64,000 nucleotides of DNA, taken from assembly GCA_963931865.1 (NCBI GenBank), contig OZ007505.1, forward strand, positions 8,119,415-8,183,414. Direction: 5' to 3'. Position 1 is the first letter of the stretch. Every line of letters starts with the position of its first letter. Both the position numbers and the translations under genes were made by a program. The notes under the pieces were generated by a model. It made no database searches. It saw only the letters and a program-made list of their open reading frames with translations, and was not told the origin of the DNA. Below, one piece after another: positions 1 through 10,000 of the stretch. Source of the stretch: Axinella damicornis. Taxonomy: Eukaryota; Porifera; Demospongiae; Axinellida; Axinellidae.

Positions 1-99
1 CGACGTCAGCGTACCCCTGAGGGAGTGCAGCAGCTCATCCAACTGCCGAAAAACACTAGGCCTCTTCTTTGGTTTCACCTCTGAGAGTAGCTCTGTTAT
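1..99 (-). CDS. NOL6: NOL6 (nucleolar protein 6 / Utp22) internal exon, partial gene
   Basis: Second recognisable coding exon of a NOL6 homologue, running off the left edge. It is exactly 33 codons in phase 0 from a TGTAG acceptor (bases 102-100) to base 1. The peptide begins ITELLSEVKPKKR and ends in a region rich in L, R and T. It follows directly on the LMRLQ end of the upstream exon. In human NOL6 the corresponding stretch, as I recall it, is LRLQ followed by an E/L/K-rich helix (VEELLKEV...), so both sequence and exon order agree. NOL6 is a large nucleolar protein of the small-subunit processome, the counterpart of yeast Utp22, which works with Rrp7 in 18S rRNA maturation. Only the N-terminal helical lead-in is visible; the Nrap nucleotidyltransferase-like domains would lie outside the window. 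Confidence 0.75.
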   Translation of the reverse strand, partial: MTELLSEVKPKKRPSVFRQLDELLHSLRGTLTS

Positions 100-384
100 C
101 TACAGGAAGGGAGGAGGGACTCTAACGTTGAGCAAGGTGTGAGCTGGTTTGTCAGAGCAAGGTTCACGATAACAGCCTGAACAGTTACAATTGATTTATG
201 ATCTACAGTGTATTGTGTTGTCTGACCACTCAAGTTAAATAATGGTCAATTTTTGACCTGAATTTCACATAATGTCAGAACATCTGTAATAGCTTATTGT
301 GAGCACTGCTCTGCCAGAGCCCCGTTAGCCTCGTACCCAGGCCCCGCCCACCTGAGGGGCCTGGGTACGAGGCTGTGTCCTTAC
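100..384 (-). other. NOL6 intron (GT-AG)
   Basis: The 285-nt interval between the two NOL6 exons begins on the minus strand with GTAAGGAC after CTCCAG and ends with TTCCTGTAG. Both ends are good spliceosomal signals, and splicing keeps the frame in phase 0. A perfect 18-bp inverted repeat sits near the donor end (see 328-373). No other content is recognised. Confidence 0.72.
328..373. repeat. 18-bp perfect inverted repeat (fold-back, MITE-like)
   Basis: Left arm GCCTCGTACCCAGGCCCC (328-345) is the exact reverse complement of the right arm (356-373), with a 10-nt spacer. It starts only about 10 nt inside the NOL6 intron donor. The arm resembles the arms of the palindrome at 1979-2036 (CTCGTTCCCAGACCCC) and the single arm at 2073-2087, so these look like members of one short fold-back family. 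No obvious target-site duplication was identified. Confidence 0.7.
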
Positions 385-690
385 CTGGAGCCGCATGAGA
401 TTAGACTTAAACAGGTTCTGAGTCTCTTTCAGTGTCTGCAGTTCCTCATGAGTCGGAGGTTTGTAGAGCCCTGATTTCTTCTTTGGCTTCACACCCCCTT
501 CTCTTCCATCCCCAGTGGACACTTTCCTCTCCACATCGACACCACTGTCCAAGAGGGTGCCATCACTACCCTCACCACCCTCACCCTCCCACGTCTCCAC
601 CTCACTGTCGGTACTGCCGTCAACATTACCGGCTGGCTCCTCTCCACTACCTCGGTCGTCACTGGCGTTTGTCTCAGACAACCTCCGTAC
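385..690 (-). CDS. NOL6: NOL6 N-terminal exon (start codon not in this exon)
   Basis: This exon reads in phase 0 from a CTCTATTAG acceptor (bases 693-691) to a CTCCAG|GTAAGG donor, 306 nt or 102 codons. The first part is an acidic, Ser/Gly/Glu-rich disordered segment (SETNASDD, EGEGGEGSDG), followed by a basic KPKKK patch. It then reaches the conserved motif YKPPTHEELQTLKETQNLF, which matches the human NOL6 segment I recall as LYKEPTNEELNRLRETEILF. The conserved motif is the basis for the gene call. There is no ATG in frame upstream of the motif, and an in-frame TAG coincides with the acceptor. The start must therefore be in one or more upstream exons, to the right on this strand. The 5' boundary at 690 is inferred from the splice signal and could be off if another acceptor is used. 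Confidence 0.78.
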
Positions 691-1290
691 CTAATAGAGT
701 AGATATACATGTAGGGCTGTTCATGCCTAATTGAAAGAAGGGTAGGGGGAGACCATGATCTCAATCATCCCCTCCTGTTCTAGAAGAAGCCCGAAAAAGA
801 GAGAAAGAGATGGTCTGAAGTGGCCACAACAACTGTGAGTCCTGACAGCAAGTTTTACAATATGAACACAGTCTAAACAACGAAGTCCCAGGACCAGCTA
901 GCTACAATCATGCTACATGTAACTTGCTGGCTATGCCTGGTATGGCCCAGCGTTCGCTCCCGGTATTTCACGCGGACGCAGGGGTACGCTAATGGCCTCC
1001 CAGCACAGGTCCACTTGATCTGCAGATTCTACACACAACCTGTGTACTACTCTCAGGAAAATAAAAGGCGTGACTACCCCTGAGCATTCGCCCATGATTT
1101 GCCACTTGAAACCACTGTGTACTTCTCTAGCTACCGTGTTCATATTATAAACGATTACCAAAACTGCACATGAAACCACGTCATCGTGCATGTGATGAGA
1201 TCTTCAACGCTCTCCCCATTTTTGTACTGTATGCTGGGGAAGAGCCCAGGTACGGCTAGCTTACGCTACATGCATACCTTCCCAGAAGAG
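691..1290. other. Upstream of NOL6 exon: first exon unresolved
   Basis: This stretch should contain, or be intronic to, the missing NOL6 first coding exon on the minus strand. I could not find an ATG-led exon ending in a strong donor that joins in frame. The open frames here (for example minus 931-1191) show no recognisable similarity. Nothing else is identified. Confidence 0.4.
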
Positions 1291-1340
1291 AGCTATGCAG
1301 TTCAGGGGCGGAGACAGCTATGCAGTTCAGGGGCGGAGAC
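1291..1340. repeat. 25-bp tandem duplication
   Basis: The unit AGCTATGCAGTTCAGGGGCG plus GAGAC occurs twice without mismatch (1291-1315 and 1316-1340). A third start, AGCTA, follows at 1341 before the sequence diverges. It lies 12 nt upstream of a 19-nt G run. Perfect identity implies a recent duplication. Confidence 0.9.
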
Positions 1341-1352
1341 AGCTACCAAAAA

Positions 1353-1371
1353 GGGGGGGGGGGGGGGGGGG
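1353..1371 (+). repeat. Poly-G run (G19)
   Basis: Nineteen consecutive G residues follow CCAAAAA. Runs of this length are rare, prone to slippage and a common place for base-calling error, so the exact length is uncertain. Confidence 0.9.
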
Positions 1372-1633
1372 CTAATAGCACAATTGCATGCTGCCAAAGG
1401 CAGCACATGGAGGTGTATAGTGGCAATCAGTCCGCACAAAGCGCGGAAAAAATTTTCGCTTCATTTTTCAGTTATTAGGATGGGCTCTCGTCGCACCTTC
1501 AGGCTTTGCACTGCAAGTTAGAGATGCCGACCCCCAAGAAATGTTGGAGGTGACATAGCTATAAGTTAGTGCTAGATTTTGTGGGATTAGCATCCATCCA
1601 GCCTGTTGTTTTGGGGGCCCTGCTTTTGAAAGT

Positions 1634-1672
1634 GGGGGGGGGGGGGGGCTCAAGCCCCCCCCCCCCCCCCCC
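1634..1672. repeat. G15 / C18 hairpin
   Basis: Fifteen G (1634-1648), then CTCAAG, then eighteen C (1655-1672). The CT and AG next to the runs also pair, so the element can fold into a stem of about 17 bp with a 2-nt loop. It lies about 260 bp from the G19 run and may be the other end of the same small repeat: flanks GCACAATTGCATGCTGCC (near 1378) and GCAATTGATTGCAT (near 1673) share pieces. That link is only suggestive. Confidence 0.75.
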
Positions 1673-1978
1673 GCAATTGATTGCATTTCTGCCAATCACA
1701 ATAGAATGCAAGTTGAGCAGTGACATGACATGCTCCCCTGGCCCGTCCACAGGTATTAAAGGTGGGAAGCAATAATGGTGCATACGCCAGGATGGACAAC
1801 CCAGAAACCGATTTCTGGGAGACTACATGCAGTTAGCTGGGTAACTTGAACTTCCTCCTGGAAAATCGGTTACCTTGGGGACGACAGTACGGGAGAGTTG
1901 TGCCACAGCGCCTCTCTTTCTTTTCACCCTTTCCATGAAGTTGATGAACTGTGCGTACACGTGGACATGGCCTTATGT

Positions 1979-2036
1979 AGTCTCGTTCCCAGACCCCGAA
2001 CACGCGCGTGCGTGTTCGGGGTCTGGGAACGAGACT
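1979..2036. mobile_element. 27-bp near-perfect palindrome (fold-back / MITE-like element)
   Basis: Arms 1979-2005 and 2010-2036 are exact reverse complements with a 4-nt spacer (GCGT). The arm begins AGTCTCGTTCCCAGACCCC and continues through GAACACGC. The full element could extrude as a 58-nt cruciform. Its outer arm resembles the inverted repeat at 328-373 and the lone arm at 2073-2087. There is no coding capacity, so mobilisation, if any, would be in trans. Called mobile by its repeated family and shape only. Confidence 0.55.
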
Positions 2037-2072
2037 TAGCTAGTCTCATGGGCCAACCCACTTCCGTGCGGA

Positions 2073-2087
2073 CTCGTTCCCAGGCCC
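2073..2087 (+). repeat. Solo arm of the CTCGTTCCCAG repeat family
   Basis: CTCGTTCCCAGGCCC matches the arms of the two fold-back elements upstream but has no matching complementary arm nearby. It is probably a degenerate or half copy. A more distant match, GGTTCCCAGGCC, occurs near 4024 just before the 149-bp satellite. Confidence 0.4.
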
Positions 2088-2099
2088 GCGCGCCCCTTT

Positions 2100-3140
2100 C
2101 GGTTGCAGAACTGAGGGTACAATGTCATGTAAAGGCCTAATATTCATGCTGACATGATACCGGTAATAGGATCAGGCATGCAGTCACGTCCCTAGATGAA
2201 AGCAAGTGCACATGCTGAAGGAGCAGTAATGTCATCATGTCATCAGAACTTCAGGCCACAACCAAAAGATTCTAGATTTGAACACAAACACAGTAATTGT
2301 ATTGTTATTGCGCATAGGCTGTGCAGTGCTAGTTTTTGATTATAAGGTAGGTGCGGGTATTATGAGACGGTACCAATTATGGGTTTTGTACTTTACTAGA
2401 ATTTATAGACATCGTCACTTTGCCTGAACATTGTCAAATCTATCCTCATTCGTTTGAATGGTGAAAAACATTTGGTATAGCTACACGATTTGGCAAGAAT
2501 ATAACGCCTCTGCGCACGTGCCTCTGCGTATCTTCAGGTTGTACCTGATTGCAACCTCTCTTTTGTCAAACCAGGCAGAGAAGACACATTTGAGAGTGAC
2601 AGATGGTACTGTTGTTCTTACTGTCACACTCACCAAATGATGGGCAATTTCTGATTGTCCTAAATGCACTGCCAGAATACCAACAGGTATGTTTGCATGG
2701 AAATGGTTCTAATGATAAAAATGCAGCTAAACTGCAGACCAGAGACAATGCTGAAACTTTGCCTACCACGGATTATTAGTACAATGTATCTGTAGTGCAC
2801 AGTACAATCACTCCTGTTGATAGCTTGTTGGTTAATTGAAATGGTTACGTGTGTCTCACAATTGGGGCTTGTAACCTCAAATTATACTGAAGACAGTGAA
2901 GAGGTCTACTGCATCAGTCTAGAAATAGTTATTGAAAGTTCACAAACTGTACTTCATCGAAACGGTAACTACTCTATCTTTGCGGGGATTAGCTAGCACG
3001 AAATTTTACATTTAGCTACCATACATTTATACTCAGATTACTAAATTTGTAATGCTGCTAAATCTAGACTAGCACCATACCGGGACACAGCTAATGCATG
3101 AAGTCCCTAATCGCTAGCCTAAGATGGTAATTATTGCTAG
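2100..3140. other. Intergenic or intronic DNA, nothing recognised
   Basis: AT-richer unique sequence. Short open frames on both strands around 2458-2769 overlap each other and show no family resemblance, no consistent splice pair and no repeated structure. I see no RNA gene or regulatory motif I can support. Confidence 0.5.
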
Positions 3141-3196
3141 TGTACAGATCTAGGGCACTCAATACGGTACTTTCACATATCATACACAACCAACGG

Positions 3197-3622
3197 GAGA
3201 CTGAGTTCTATTTGAGAAATAAGCTCAGGACTTATAGGATGTTCAAGCAGGATTCTACCTTGAGCCATATTTGCTCCAAATTAAGGATTCTGCTATGAGA
3301 AGGAGCTTTCGCATAGGCTGTCAGATTGAGAGGGGTAGATATCATCGTCCAAGACCTATTCCAGCAGGTCAGCGATATTGTCCACTCAGTCATAAAAGGG
3401 GAAGAGATACAGTAGAGGATGAGACCCACTTTTTTACTTGAATGTAATGCCTATGCAGATGAGCGGAGCCTACCATTTCAATTCACAGCAGCCGCCCACC
3501 TCCCCTCTTTGTTATCCTCTCTTGGGGCAGACCAAAAATTTGTACTCCTGACAAGCTCCGTGGACCCCACCGTAATTATGTGCATTGCCAAGTTTGTCCA
3601 TACATGTTTTTTTGAAACGTAA
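3197..3622 (+). pseudogene. Non-LTR retrotransposon 3' end (reverse transcriptase C-terminal tail), frameshifted
   Basis: Decayed C-terminus of a LINE-type polyprotein, read across three frame segments. The first (from 3197) gives FYLRNKLRTYRMFKQDSTL. The second (3262 on) gives IERGRYHRPRPIP, then RYCPLSHK and VEDETHF. The third (after a T6 run at 3430-3435) gives LLECNAYADER and ends at TAA 3620-3622. The order (basic RIGC/IERGRY stretch, Cys-rich segment, EDE-HFLLEC block, then a CIAKFVHTCF end) is the usual tail after the reverse transcriptase domain in many invertebrate non-LTR elements. The second Cys of the expected CPLC is Ser here. Two single-base frameshifts (near 3260 and at the T run) make it a dead copy. 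The reverse transcriptase and endonuclease domains are missing, consistent with 5' truncation. Confidence 0.75.
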
Positions 3623-3710
3623 TGAGTTAATTAGCTAGTTGTTTGTGTTCTGACTAATGGGCCGCCCTGGCCTAGCATTGTCAATAAAACTCATTAATTC
3701 ATTCATTCGT
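3623..3710 (+). mobile_element. 3' UTR and ATTC tail of the non-LTR element
   Basis: After the stop come about 60 nt of non-coding sequence, an AATAAA signal (3683-3688) and then three ATTC units (3697-3708). A short simple-repeat tail instead of poly(A) is seen in several non-LTR clades and marks the probable 3' junction. The matching upstream target-site copy was not found. Confidence 0.55.
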
Positions 3711-3767
3711 TATTTATTACTTACAAAGAAGGAGAGATTGATGTATAGTTACACGCGCCTTGCAAGC

Positions 3768-3840
3768 CCGCGGATTAACCGCGGATTGATTAGTCGGAGC
3801 ATTCTGATTGGTAGCTGTAATTTTTTTTGGCGGGAATTTT
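3768..3840. promoter_or_regulatory. Promoter-like stretch: inverted CCAAT box and E2F-type site
   Basis: ATTGG (3807-3811, CCAAT on the minus strand) lies about 15 nt from TTTGGCGGGAA (3826-3836), a close match to the E2F/DP consensus. Two CCGCGG hexamers flank ATTAA just upstream (about 3769-3785), giving local CpG enrichment. This pairing is common in animal cell-cycle promoters. No gene with a clear first exon is visible on either side, so activity is unproven. A minus-strand 71-codon frame (3790-4005) and a short plus-strand frame from 3850 are unrecognised. Confidence 0.3.
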
Positions 3841-4089
3841 ATTCAATTGATGGACTCCTTCGGCGTCATCGTTTGTCTCATTTCTGGCTAAAGCGCGACA
3901 GGAGACGGAACCCATACTCGACATATTACCATACCTCCTTCCGCGCCAGTAGCAAGCCACTGTCGCCGATCTACCCTGATGACAAGCGCTTCTCACAGTT
4001 GCCACCTAGCTACTATTGGGTTTGGTTCCCAGGCCTTTCTGCGTTTCGTTTCCGGGGTGGGCGGGGGCAGAGAGACGGACTAGTTGCCA
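3841..4089. other. Unique flank before the 149-bp satellite
   Basis: No recognised gene. Near 4024 it contains a GGTTCCCAGGCC motif related to the fold-back family, then a G-rich stretch (about 4056-4070) leading into the first, strongly diverged satellite monomer. Confidence 0.4.
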
Positions 4090-7000
4090 CCAGCTGTGCG
4101 GTTTCTACCTGCAGACACGGGAGTGCGTGGAGAAAGAGCCTGGAGATGATGTTTGTGCCACGGTGCAACATGCCACCCTTCCAACCTGTTCCTCCTCCCG
4201 ATACCTGCAGCCACTGCTTTCCCATCTCCTGATCGCCTAGCTGCCAGTTCTAGCAGTTTCTACTTGGAGTACGTGGCAGAGACTGGAGATTAAATTTGTG
4301 CCAGGGTGAGAGGACGTTCTAGCATTCCAGAAACCTGTTCCTCCTCCCATTATCTGCAGCTAGTGCCTTCCCATCTCCTGATTGCCTAGCTGCCGGTCCC
4401 AGCAGTTTCTACTTGGAGTACGTGACGGAGACTGGAGATTGAATTTCTGTAAAGGTGAGTGGACATGCTAGCCTTCCAGAAACTTGTTCCTCCTCCCGTT
4501 ATCTGCAGCTAGTGCCTTCCCATCTCCTGATCGCCTAGCTGCCGGTTCCAGCAGTTTCTACTTGAGTACGTGGCAGAGACTGGAGATTAAATTTGTGCCA
4601 GGGTGAGAGGACGTTCTAGCATTCCAGAAATCTGTTCCTCCTCCCATTATCTGCAGCTAGTGCCCTCCCATCTCCTGATCGCCTAGCTGCCGGTCCCAGC
4701 AGTTTCTACTTGGAGTACGTGACGGAGACTGGAGATTGAATTTTTGTGCCAGGGTGAGTGGACGTACTAGCCTTCCAGAAACTTGTTCCTCCTCCCGTCA
4801 TCTGCAGCTAGTGCCTTCCCATCTCCTGATCGCCTAGCTGCCGGTTCCAGCAATTTCTACTTGGAGTACGTGACGGAGACTGCAGATTGAATTTGTGCCA
4901 GGGTGAGTGGATGTTCTAGCCTTCCAGAAACTTGTTCCTCCTCCCGTTATCTGCAGCTACTGTCTTCCCATCTCCTGATCGCCTAGCTGCCGGTTCCAGC
5001 AGTTTCTACTTGGAGTACGTGACGGAGACTGGAGATTGAATTTGTGCCAGGGTGAGTGGACGTTCTAGCCATCCAGAAACTTGTTCCTCCTCCCGTTATC
5101 TGCAGCTAGTGTCTTCCCATCTCCTGATCGCCTAGCTGCCGGTTCCAGCAGTTTCTACTTGGAGTACGTGACGGAGACTGGAGATTGAATTTGTGCTAGG
5201 GTGAGTTGACGTTCTAGCCTTCCAGAAACTTGTTCCTTCTCCCGTTATCTGCAGCTAGTGTCTTCCCATCTCCTGATCGCCTAGCTGCCTGTTGTAGCAG
5301 TTTCTACTTGGAGTACGTGACGGAGACTGGAGATTAAATTTGTGCCAGGGTGAGTGGACGTTCTAGCCTTGCAGGAACTTGTTCCTCCTTACGTTATCTG
5401 CAGCTGGTGTCTTCCAATCTCCTGATCGCCTAGCTACCGGTCCCAGCAGTTTTTACTTGGAGTACGAGATGGAGACTGGAGATTGAATTTGTGCTAGGGT
5501 GAGTGGACGTTCTATAGCCTTCCAGAAACTTGTTCCTCCTCCTGTTATCTGCAGCTAGTGTCTTCCCATCTCCTGATCGCCTAGCTGCCGGTTCCAGCAG
5601 TTTCTACTTGGAGTACGTGACGGAGACTGGAGATTGAGTTTGTTCCAGGGTGAGTGGACGTTCTAGCCTTCCAGTAACTTAATTAATTCCTTCTCCCGTT
5701 ATCTGCAGCTCGTGTCTTCCCATCTCCTAATCGCCTAGCTGCCGGTTCCAGCAGTTTCTACTTGGAGTACATGACGAAGACTGGAGATAGAATTTCTGTA
5801 AAGGTGAGTGGATATGCTAGCCTTCCAGAAACTTGTTCCTCCTCCCGTTATCTGCAGCTGGTGCCTTCCCATCTCCTGATCGCCTAGCTACCGGTCCCAG
5901 CAGTTTCTACTTGGAGTACGTGACGGAGACTGGAGATTGAATTTGTGCCAGAGTGAGTGGACGATTCTAGCCTTCCAGAAACTTGTTCCTCCTCCCGTTA
6001 TCTGCAGCTAGTGTCTTCCCATCTTCTGATCGCCTAGCTGCCGGTTCCAGCTGTTTCTACTTGGAGTACGTGACGGAGACTGGAGATTGAATTGTACCAG
6101 GGTGAGTGGACGTTCTAGCATTCCAGAAACCTGTTCATCCTCCCATTATTTGCAGCTAGTGCCTTTCCATTTACTGATCGCCTAGCTGCCGGTCCCAGCA
6201 GTTTCTACTTGGAGTACGTGACGAAGACAGGAGATTGAATTTGTGCCAGGGTGAGTGAACGTTCTAGCCTTCCAGAAACTTGTTCCTTCTCCCATTATCT
6301 GCAGCTAGTGTCTTCCCATCTCCTGATCGCCTAGCTGCCGGTTCCAGCAGTTTCTACTTGAGTACGTGACGAAGACTGGAGATTAAGTTTGTGCCAGGGT
6401 GAGTGGACGTTCTAGCATTCCAGAAACCTGTTCCTCCTCCCGTTATCTGCAGCTAGTGCCTTCCCATTTCCTGGTCGCCTAGCTGCCGGTCCCAGCAGTT
6501 TCTACTTGGAGTACGTGACGGAGACTGGAGATTGAATTTGTGCCAGAGTGAGTGGACGATTCTAGCCTTCCAGAAACTTGTTCCTCCTCCTGTTATCTGC
6601 AGCTAGTGTCTTCCCATCTCCTGATCGCCTAGCTGCCGGTTCCGGCAGTTTCTACTTGGAGTACGTGACGGAGACTGGAGATTGAGTTTGTTCCATGGTG
6701 AGTGGACGTTCTAGCCTTCCAGAAACTTAATTGTTCCTCCTCCCGTTATCTGCAGCTAGTGTCTTCCCATCTCTTGATCGCCTAGCTGCCGGTTCCAGCA
6801 GTTTCTACTTGGAGTACATGACGAAGACTGGAGATAGAATTTCTGTAAAGGTGAGTGGACATGCTAGCCTTCCAGAAACTTGTTCCTCCTCCCGTTATCT
6901 GCAGCTGGTTCCTTCCCATCTCCTGATCGCCTAGCTGCCGGTTCCAGTAGTTTCTACTTGGAGTACATGACGAAGACTGGAGATAGAATTTCTGTAAAGG

Positions 7001-10000
7001 TGAGTGGACATGCTAGCCTTCCAGAAACTTGTTCCTCCTCCCGTTATCTGCAGCTGGTGCCTTCCCATCTCCTGATCGCCTAGCTGCTGGTTCCAGCAGT
7101 TTCTACTTGAGTACGTGGCAGAGACTGGAGATTAAGTTTGTGCCAGGGTGAGAGGACGTTCTAGCATTCCAGAAACCTGTTCCTCCTCCCATTATCTGCA
7201 GCTAGTGCCTTTCCATTTCCTTATCGCCTAGCTGCTGGTCCCAGCAGTTTCTACTTGGAGTACGTTACGAAGACAGGAGATTGAATTTGTGCCAGGGTGA
7301 GTGGACATTCTAGCCTTGCAGAAACTTGTTCCTCCTTCCGTTATCTGCAGCTGGTGTCTTCCCATCTCCTGATCGCCTAGCTACTGGTCCCAGCAGTTTT
7401 TACTTGGAGTACGAGACGGAGACTGGAGATTGAATTTGTGCCAGGGTGAGTGGATGTTCTAGCCTTCCAGAAACTTGTTCCTCCTCCCGTTATCTGCAGC
7501 TAGAGCCTTCCCATCTCCTGATCGCCTAGCTGCCGATTCCAGCAGTTTCTACTTGGAGTACGTGACGGAGACTGGAGATTACATTTGTGCCAGGGTGAGT
7601 CTACATGCTAGCCTTCCAGAAACTTGTTCCTCCTCCCATTATCTGCAGCTAGTGTCTTCCCATCTCCTGATCGCCTGCCTAGCTGCCGGTTCCAGCAGTT
7701 TCTACTTGGAGTACGTGACGGAGACTGGAGATTGAATTTGTGCCAGGGTGAGTGGACGTTCTAGCCATCCAGAAACTTGTTCCTCCTCCCGTTATCTGCA
7801 GCTAGTGTCTTCCCATCTCCTGATCGCCTAGCTGCCGGTTCCAGCAGTTTCTACTTGGAGTACGTGACGGAGACTGGAGATTGAATTTGTGCCAGGGTGA
7901 GTGGACGTTCTAGCCTTCCAGAAACTTGTTCCTCCTCCCGTTATCTGCAGCTAGTGCCTTCCCGTCTCCTGATCGCCTAGCTGCCGGTTCCAGCAGTTTC
8001 TACTTGAGTACGTGGCAGAGACTGGAGATTAAGTTTGTGCCAGGGTGAGTGGACGTTCTAGCATTCCAGAAACCTGTTCCTCCTCCCATTATCTGCAGCT
8101 AGTGCCTTTCCATTTCCTTATCGCCTAGCTGCTGGTCCCAGCAGTTTCTACTTGGAGTACGTTACGAAGACTGGAGATTGAATTTGTGCCAGGGTGAGTG
8201 GACATTCTAGCCTTGCAGAAACTTGTTCCTCCTTCCGTTATCTGCAGCTGGTGTCTTCCCATCTCCTGATCGCCTAGCTACCGGTCCCAGCAGTTTTTAC
8301 TTGGAGTACGAGACGGAGACTGGAGATTGAATTTGTGCCAGGGTGAGTGGATGTTCTAGCCTTCCAGAAACTTGTTCCTCCTCCCGTTATCTGCAGCTAG
8401 TGCCTTCCCATCAGCTGATCGCCTAGCTGCCGGTTCCAGCAATTTCTTCTTGGAGTACGTGACGGAGACTGGAGATTGAATTTGTGCCAGAGTGAATGGA
8501 CGATTCTAGCCTTCCAGAAACTTGTTCCTCCTCCCGTTATCTGCAGCTAGTGTCTTCCCATCTCCTGATCGCCTAGCTGCCGGTTCCAGCAGTTTCTACT
8601 TGAGTACATGACGAAGACTGGAGATTAAGTTTGTGCCAGGGTGAGTGGACGTTCTAGCATTCCAGAAACCTGTTCCTCCTCCCGTTATCTGCAGCTAGTG
8701 CCTTCCCATCTCCTGGTCGCCTAGCTGCCGGTCCCAGCAGTTTCTACTTGGAGTACGTGACGGAGACTGGAGATTGAATTTGTGCCAGAGTGAGTGGACG
8801 ATTCTAGCCTTCCAGAAACTTGTTCCTCCTCCCGTTATCTGCAGCTAGTGCCTTCCCATCTCCTGATCGCCTAGCTGCCGGTTCCAGCAGTTTCTACTTG
8901 GAGTACGTGACGGAGACTGGAGATTGAATTTATGCTAGGGTGAGTGGACGTTCTAGCCTTCCAGAAACTTGTTCCTCCTCCCGTTATCTGCAGCTAGTGC
9001 CTTCCCATCTCCTGATCGCCTAGCTGCCGATTCCAGCAGTTTCTACTTGGAGTACGTGACGGAGACTGGAGATTACATTTGTGCCAGGGTGAGTCTACAT
9101 GCTAGCCTTCCAGAAACTTGTTCCTCCTCCCATTATCTGCAGCTAGTGTCTTCCCATCTCCTGATCGCCTGCCTAGCTGCCGGTTCCAGCAGTTTCTACT
9201 TGGAGTACGTGACGGAGACTGGAGATTGAATTTGTGCCAGGGTGAATGGACGTTCTAGCCTTCCAGAAACTTGTTCCTCCTCCCGTTATCTGCAGCTAGT
9301 GTCTTCCCATCTCCTGATCGCCTAGCTGCCGGTTCCAGCAGTTTCTACTTGGAGTACATGACGAAGACTGGAGATTGAATTTGTGCCAGGGTGAGTGGAC
9401 GTTCTAGCCTTCCAGAAACTTGTTCCTCCTCCCGTTATCTGCAGCTAGTGCCTTCCCATCTCCTGATCGCCTAGCTGCCGGTTCCAGCAGTTTCTACTTG
9501 AGTACGTGGCAGAGACTGGAGATTAAGTTTGTGCCAGGGTGAGTGGACGTTCTAGCATTCCAGAAACCTGTTCCTCCTCCCATTATCTGCAGCTAGTGCC
9601 TTTCCATTTCCTGATCGCCTAGCTGCTGGTCCCAGCAGTTTCTACTTGGAGTACGTGACGAAGACTGGAGATTGAATTTGTGCCACTGTGAGTGAACGTT
9701 CTAGCCTTCCAGAAACTTGTTCCTCCTCCCGTTATCTGCAGCTAGTGTCTTCCCATCTCCTGATCGCCTAGCTGCCGGTTCCAGCAGTTTCTACTTGGAG
9801 TACGTGACGGAGACTGGAGATTGAATTTGTGCCAGGGTGAGTGGACATTCTAGCCTTGCAGAAACTTGTTCCTCCTTCCGTTATCTGCAGCTGGTGTCTT
9901 CCCATCTCCTGATCGCCTAGCTACCGGTCCCAGCAGTTTTTACTTGGAGTACGAGACGGAGACTGGAGATTGAATTTGTGCCAGGGTGAGTGGATGTTCT

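Noticed and set aside
432..764. Open frames overlapping the NOL6 exon in other frames
   Set aside because: They are shadows of the minus-strand exon, which has the conserved motif and splice signals.
2458..2769. Overlapping small frames on both strands (60-67 codons)
   Set aside because: No motif, no consistent splice pair and no similarity I recognise; probably chance.
3657..4232. 191-codon plus-strand frame
   Set aside because: It starts in the retrotransposon 3' UTR, crosses the promoter-like region and ends in the first satellite monomer, so it spans unrelated elements and is a chance frame.
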